From: an uncultured Sutterella sp.
Lineage (GTDB): Bacteria > Pseudomonadota > Gammaproteobacteria > Burkholderiales > Burkholderiaceae_F
NCBI GenBank assembly: GCA_900764215.1
Contig: CAAFNI010000462.1
Location: forward strand, 1-15,031
Direction of reading: 5' to 3'
DNA length: 15,031 bases
In this document: piece by piece, positions 13,056-15,031 of the stretch
Numbering within the stretch: the first letter of the stretch is position 1
Layout: each line of letters opens with the position of its first letter
The notes under the pieces: model-generated
Database searches by the model: none
Told to the model about the DNA's origin: nothing
Seen by the model: only the letters and a program-made list of their open reading frames with translations
Program-made: the position numbers and the translations under genes

Positions 13056-14870
13056 ATGCACTTCAAGACCCGCATTCTCGCATTGGCCATGACCGGACTT
13101 CTCCCGCTGACGGCCATGGCCATCGGCGGCCCGTCCGGTCCCAAGATCGACTATCACACCCAGGGCCATCTCGGCGAAGTGATGATGAATCCGTACGGCA
13201 TTGCGCCGCTCACGGCCGTCATTCGCGACGGCGGCTATACGCTCGAAGACGTCAAGGTGCGCATCGTGCCCAAGCAAAACGGCGCGGAGATCGCCTACAA
13301 GGTGTCTCCCTCTCAAGTCCTCACGCACGGCGGCATTCCGGTCTTCGGCCTCTATCCCAACTACGTCAACACGGTTGAAGTGAGCTACACCCGCATCGAC
13401 GGCCAGGGCAAGAAGGAAAGCTTCAGCGACAGGATCAAGCTCTTTGCGCCTCCCGTCTACATGGAGGCCTCGGGCAACGCCGCCGAGGTGGAGATGCCCT
13501 ACGGCGTCGAAGTGAAGAAGGTCGATCCCAAGTTCAAGGACCGCCTCTACCTCGTCAACAACTTCGTCGAAAAGTCCGGCATCGGCACGCGCGTCGTCTG
13601 GAACAACCCGAGCGGCGGCGCGCTCGAATGGAACTACTACCCGCAGATCACGATGCTCGACACCGCGGGCGACATCCGCTGGTACCTGTTTGCGAACCCG
13701 ATCTACGACCTCAATTCCATCTACAGCGCGGGCGTCATGATGGGCTTCAAGCAAAACGACGACGGCCTCATTTCCTGGGGCTTCGGCCAGCGCTACGTCA
13801 AGTACGACGTGATGGGCCGCGAAGTCTTCAACCGCCGCCTGCCGCTGCGCTTCAACGACTTCTCGCACTCGATGGACGACGCTCAGAACGGACACTACTT
13901 CCTGCGCGTGAGCGCCTCCAACTACAAGCGCGCCGACGGCAAGAACGTGCACACGGTGCGTGACGTCATCGCCGAGGTCGACGCCAACGGCAAGGTCGTC
14001 GACGAATGGCGCCTGATGGACATTCTCGATCCGTATCGCGACAACGTCCTCAAGGTGCTCGACCAGGGCGCGGTCTGCCTCAACATCGACGCAAGCCTCG
14101 CCGGCAAGACCCTGTCGGCCGAGGAAATCGCCAAGGCCGACGCCTCCGACCGCTTCGGCGACATCGTGGGCACGGGTGCGGGCCGCAACTGGGCGCACGT
14201 CAACTCGGTCGACTACGACCCGTCCGACGACTCGATCATCATCTCCTCGCGCCATCAGTCGGCCATGATCAAGATCGGCCGCGACAAGAAGGTGAAGTGG
14301 ATCCTCGGCTCTCCCGAAGGCTGGAAGGAAGCCTGGGCCGGCAAGGTGCTCACGCCCGTCGACAAGAACGGCAAGCCCGTCAAGTGCGAAGGCTCCAAGT
14401 GCGAAGGCGACTTCGACTGGACCTGGACGCAGCATACGGCCTTCCGCATCGATGAGATGAGCAAGGGCGACATCCTCTATCTGTCGGCCTTCGACAACGG
14501 CGACGCGCGCGGCATGGAGCAGCCCGCTCTCCCCGAAATGAAGTACTCCCGCGCCGTCGTCTACAAGATCGACCAGAAGAAGATGACCGTCGAGCAGGTC
14601 TGGGAATACGGCAAGGAACGCGGCCACGAATGGTACAGCCCGGTCACCTCCATTACCGAATACCAGAGCGACAAGAATTCCATCTTCGTGTATTCCGCCA
14701 CGGCCGGCGCTTCGTTTGACCTTGCTTCCGGCGCCTTCACCTCTTCGCCCAACCCGTATCTGTGCGAATTCAACTGGGGCGCCAAGGAGCCTTCGGTTGA
14801 AATCCAGCTCAAGAATACGACGGGCTACCAGGCCATGCCCTTCTCCATCGAAAAGGCTCTGGGCCAGTAA
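13056..14870 (+). CDS. assT: Aryl-sulfate sulfotransferase AssT (PAPS-independent, periplasmic)
   Basis: A 604-aa precursor: Sec signal peptide (MHFKTRILALA..., AMA cleavage near residue 22), N-terminal Ig-like domain (about 25-140), then a six-bladed-propeller catalytic domain. It transfers sulfate from one phenolic sulfate ester to another phenol through a sulfo-histidine intermediate. Family active-site residues, as known from the uropathogenic E. coli enzyme (His252, His356, Arg374, His436), have counterparts here: His271 (FSHSMD), His381 (NWAHVNS), Arg399 (SSRHQS) and His460 (TQHTAF), at a nearly constant offset. Cys444 and Cys449 (KCEGSKCEG) match the disulfide required in that enzyme; Cys346 and a C-terminal Cys (YLCEF) are extra. 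ATG 13056 has AGAGGA at 7-nt spacing. Length fits the family (about 600). It lies downstream of a LysR gene; no dsbL is adjacent. Confidence 0.95.
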   Translation: MHFKTRILALAMTGLLPLTAMAIGGPSGPKIDYHTQGHLGEVMMNPYGIAPLTAVIRDGGYTLEDVKVRIVPKQNGAEIAYKVSPSQVLTHGGIPVFGLYPNYVNTVEVSYTRIDGQGKKESFSDRIKLFAPPVYMEASGNAAEVEMPYGVEVKKVDPKFKDRLYLVNNFVEKSGIGTRVVWNNPSGGALEWNYYPQITMLDTAGDIRWYLFANPIYDLNSIYSAGVMMGFKQNDDGLISWGFGQRYVKYDVMGREVFNRRLPLRFNDFSHSMDDAQNGHYFLRVSASNYKRADGKNVHTVRDVIAEVDANGKVVDEWRLMDILDPYRDNVLKVLDQGAVCLNIDASLAGKTLSAEEIAKADASDRFGDIVGTGAGRNWAHVNSVDYDPSDDSIIISSRHQSAMIKIGRDKKVKWILGSPEGWKEAWAGKVLTPVDKNGKPVKCEGSKCEGDFDWTWTQHTAFRIDEMSKGDILYLSAFDNGDARGMEQPALPEMKYSRAVVYKIDQKKMTVEQVWEYGKERGHEWYSPVTSITEYQSDKNSIFVYSATAGASFDLASGAFTSSPNPYLCEFNWGAKEPSVEIQLKNTTGYQAMPFSIEKALGQ

Positions 14871-14885
14871 CGGCGCTCAACACCT

Positions 14886-14903
14886 GATGCCGCACGCGGC
14901 ATC
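14886..14903 (+). other. Perfect hairpin after assT
   Basis: GATGCCG (14886-14892) and CGGCATC (14897-14903) form a 7-bp stem with a 4-nt loop, 15 bp after the assT stop. No T-run follows; it precedes the terminator and may stabilise the mRNA end. Confidence 0.5.
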
Positions 14904-14913
14904 GTGAACCCGG

Positions 14914-14945
14914 AAAAGGCGGCTTCCCGGCGGAGGCCGCCTTTT
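14914..14945 (+). terminator. Rho-independent terminator of assT
   Basis: AAAAGGCGGC (14914-14923) pairs with GCCGCCTTTT (14936-14945) around a 12-nt loop; the A/T ends give a T-run on both strands, so it could stop transcription from either side. Confidence 0.85.
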
Positions 14946-14978
14946 CGCGCACGAACCTTGCCGAAACCTTGCGCACAT

Positions 14979-15008
14979 TTGATCTTTTGCGCATCCTCAT
15001 GATAGAAT
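14979..15008 (+). promoter_or_regulatory. Promoter for the tRNA gene at the right edge
   Basis: TTGATC (14979-14984), an 18-bp spacer and TAGAAT (15003-15008) with a TGn extension (15000-15002). A GC-rich discriminator follows at once, as in stable-RNA promoters under stringent control. The predicted start lies a few bases before the tRNA. Confidence 0.6.
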
Positions 15009-15018
15009 TCGCGCGCTC

Positions 15019-15031
15019 GCGCCCTTAGCTC
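15019..15031 (+). tRNA. tRNA, 5' end only (probably tRNA-Arg), cut by the window edge
   Basis: GCGCCCT fits a 7-base acceptor strand, followed by U8, A9 and GCTC, the invariant 5' side of the D-arm. The 13 bases equal the start of E. coli tRNA-Arg(UCU) as I remember it, but tRNAs with other anticodons can share them. The anticodon lies outside the window. The good promoter just upstream supports the call. Confidence 0.6.

Noticed and set aside
12933..14627. Long minus-strand open frame opposite assT (564 codons)
   Set aside because: Antisense shadow of a gene with intact signal peptide and active site; no recognisable domain.
1..15031. CRISPR arrays, insertion sequences, transposases, phage genes
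   Set aside because: No regularly spaced repeats, no terminal inverted repeats with a transposase and no integrase or phage protein were found.

Overview
The window is GC-rich, densely coded bacterial DNA with Gram-negative hallmarks: periplasmic signal peptides, a DsbB-family oxidoreductase, a periplasmic aryl-sulfate sulfotransferase, an IHF/HU protein and a sigma-54 type promoter. The combination of AssT, a fumarate-reductase-like flavoprotein, CstA and a Campylobacter-style DsbI suggests an anaerobic or microaerophilic gut proteobacterium, plausibly a Sutterellaceae-type Burkholderiales. That assignment is inference from gene content, not a database match.

Layout. (1) 3-1307 (+): 3' part of a flavocytochrome c/fumarate reductase-like FAD protein, cut by the left edge. 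(2) 1508-3220 (+): a 55-aa two-helix membrane protein (Dba-like) and a 510-aa DsbI (DsbB-like membrane part plus a large C-terminal periplasmic domain), with a promoter and leader upstream and a strong terminator at 3245-3287. (3) 8903 to 3307 (-): a six-gene cassette that I read as one operon. In transcription order it holds two paralogous family-3 solute-binding proteins, a 4,5-dihydroxyphthalate-decarboxylase-like protein without signal peptide, a YbeM/NIT1-like C-N hydrolase, one polar-amino-acid-type ABC permease and its ATPase. A textbook -24/-12 (sigma-54) promoter lies at 8976-8990, with a perfect 11-bp tandem repeat about 110-130 bp upstream of the predicted start. (4) 9460-11145 (+): a CstA-family transporter with a long leader and a terminator. 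(5) 11618-11289 (-): an IHF-beta-like DNA-binding protein. (6) 11914-12855 (+): a LysR regulator. (7) 13056-14870 (+): AssT, followed by hairpins and a terminator. (8) At the right edge: a good stable-RNA-type promoter and the first 13 bases of a tRNA, probably tRNA-Arg.

How it may work together. AssT transfers sulfate between phenolic compounds in the periplasm and carries a cysteine pair in the place of the disulfide of characterised AssT, so DsbI at the other end of the window may help to oxidise it. No DsbL/DsbA partner is visible. The LysR gene just upstream is the obvious candidate regulator of assT. The minus-strand cassette looks like a sigma-54 controlled system that imports an unidentified amino-acid-like or carboxylated compound and processes it in the cytoplasm by amide hydrolysis and possibly decarboxylation. 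It is the best candidate here for an undescribed system.
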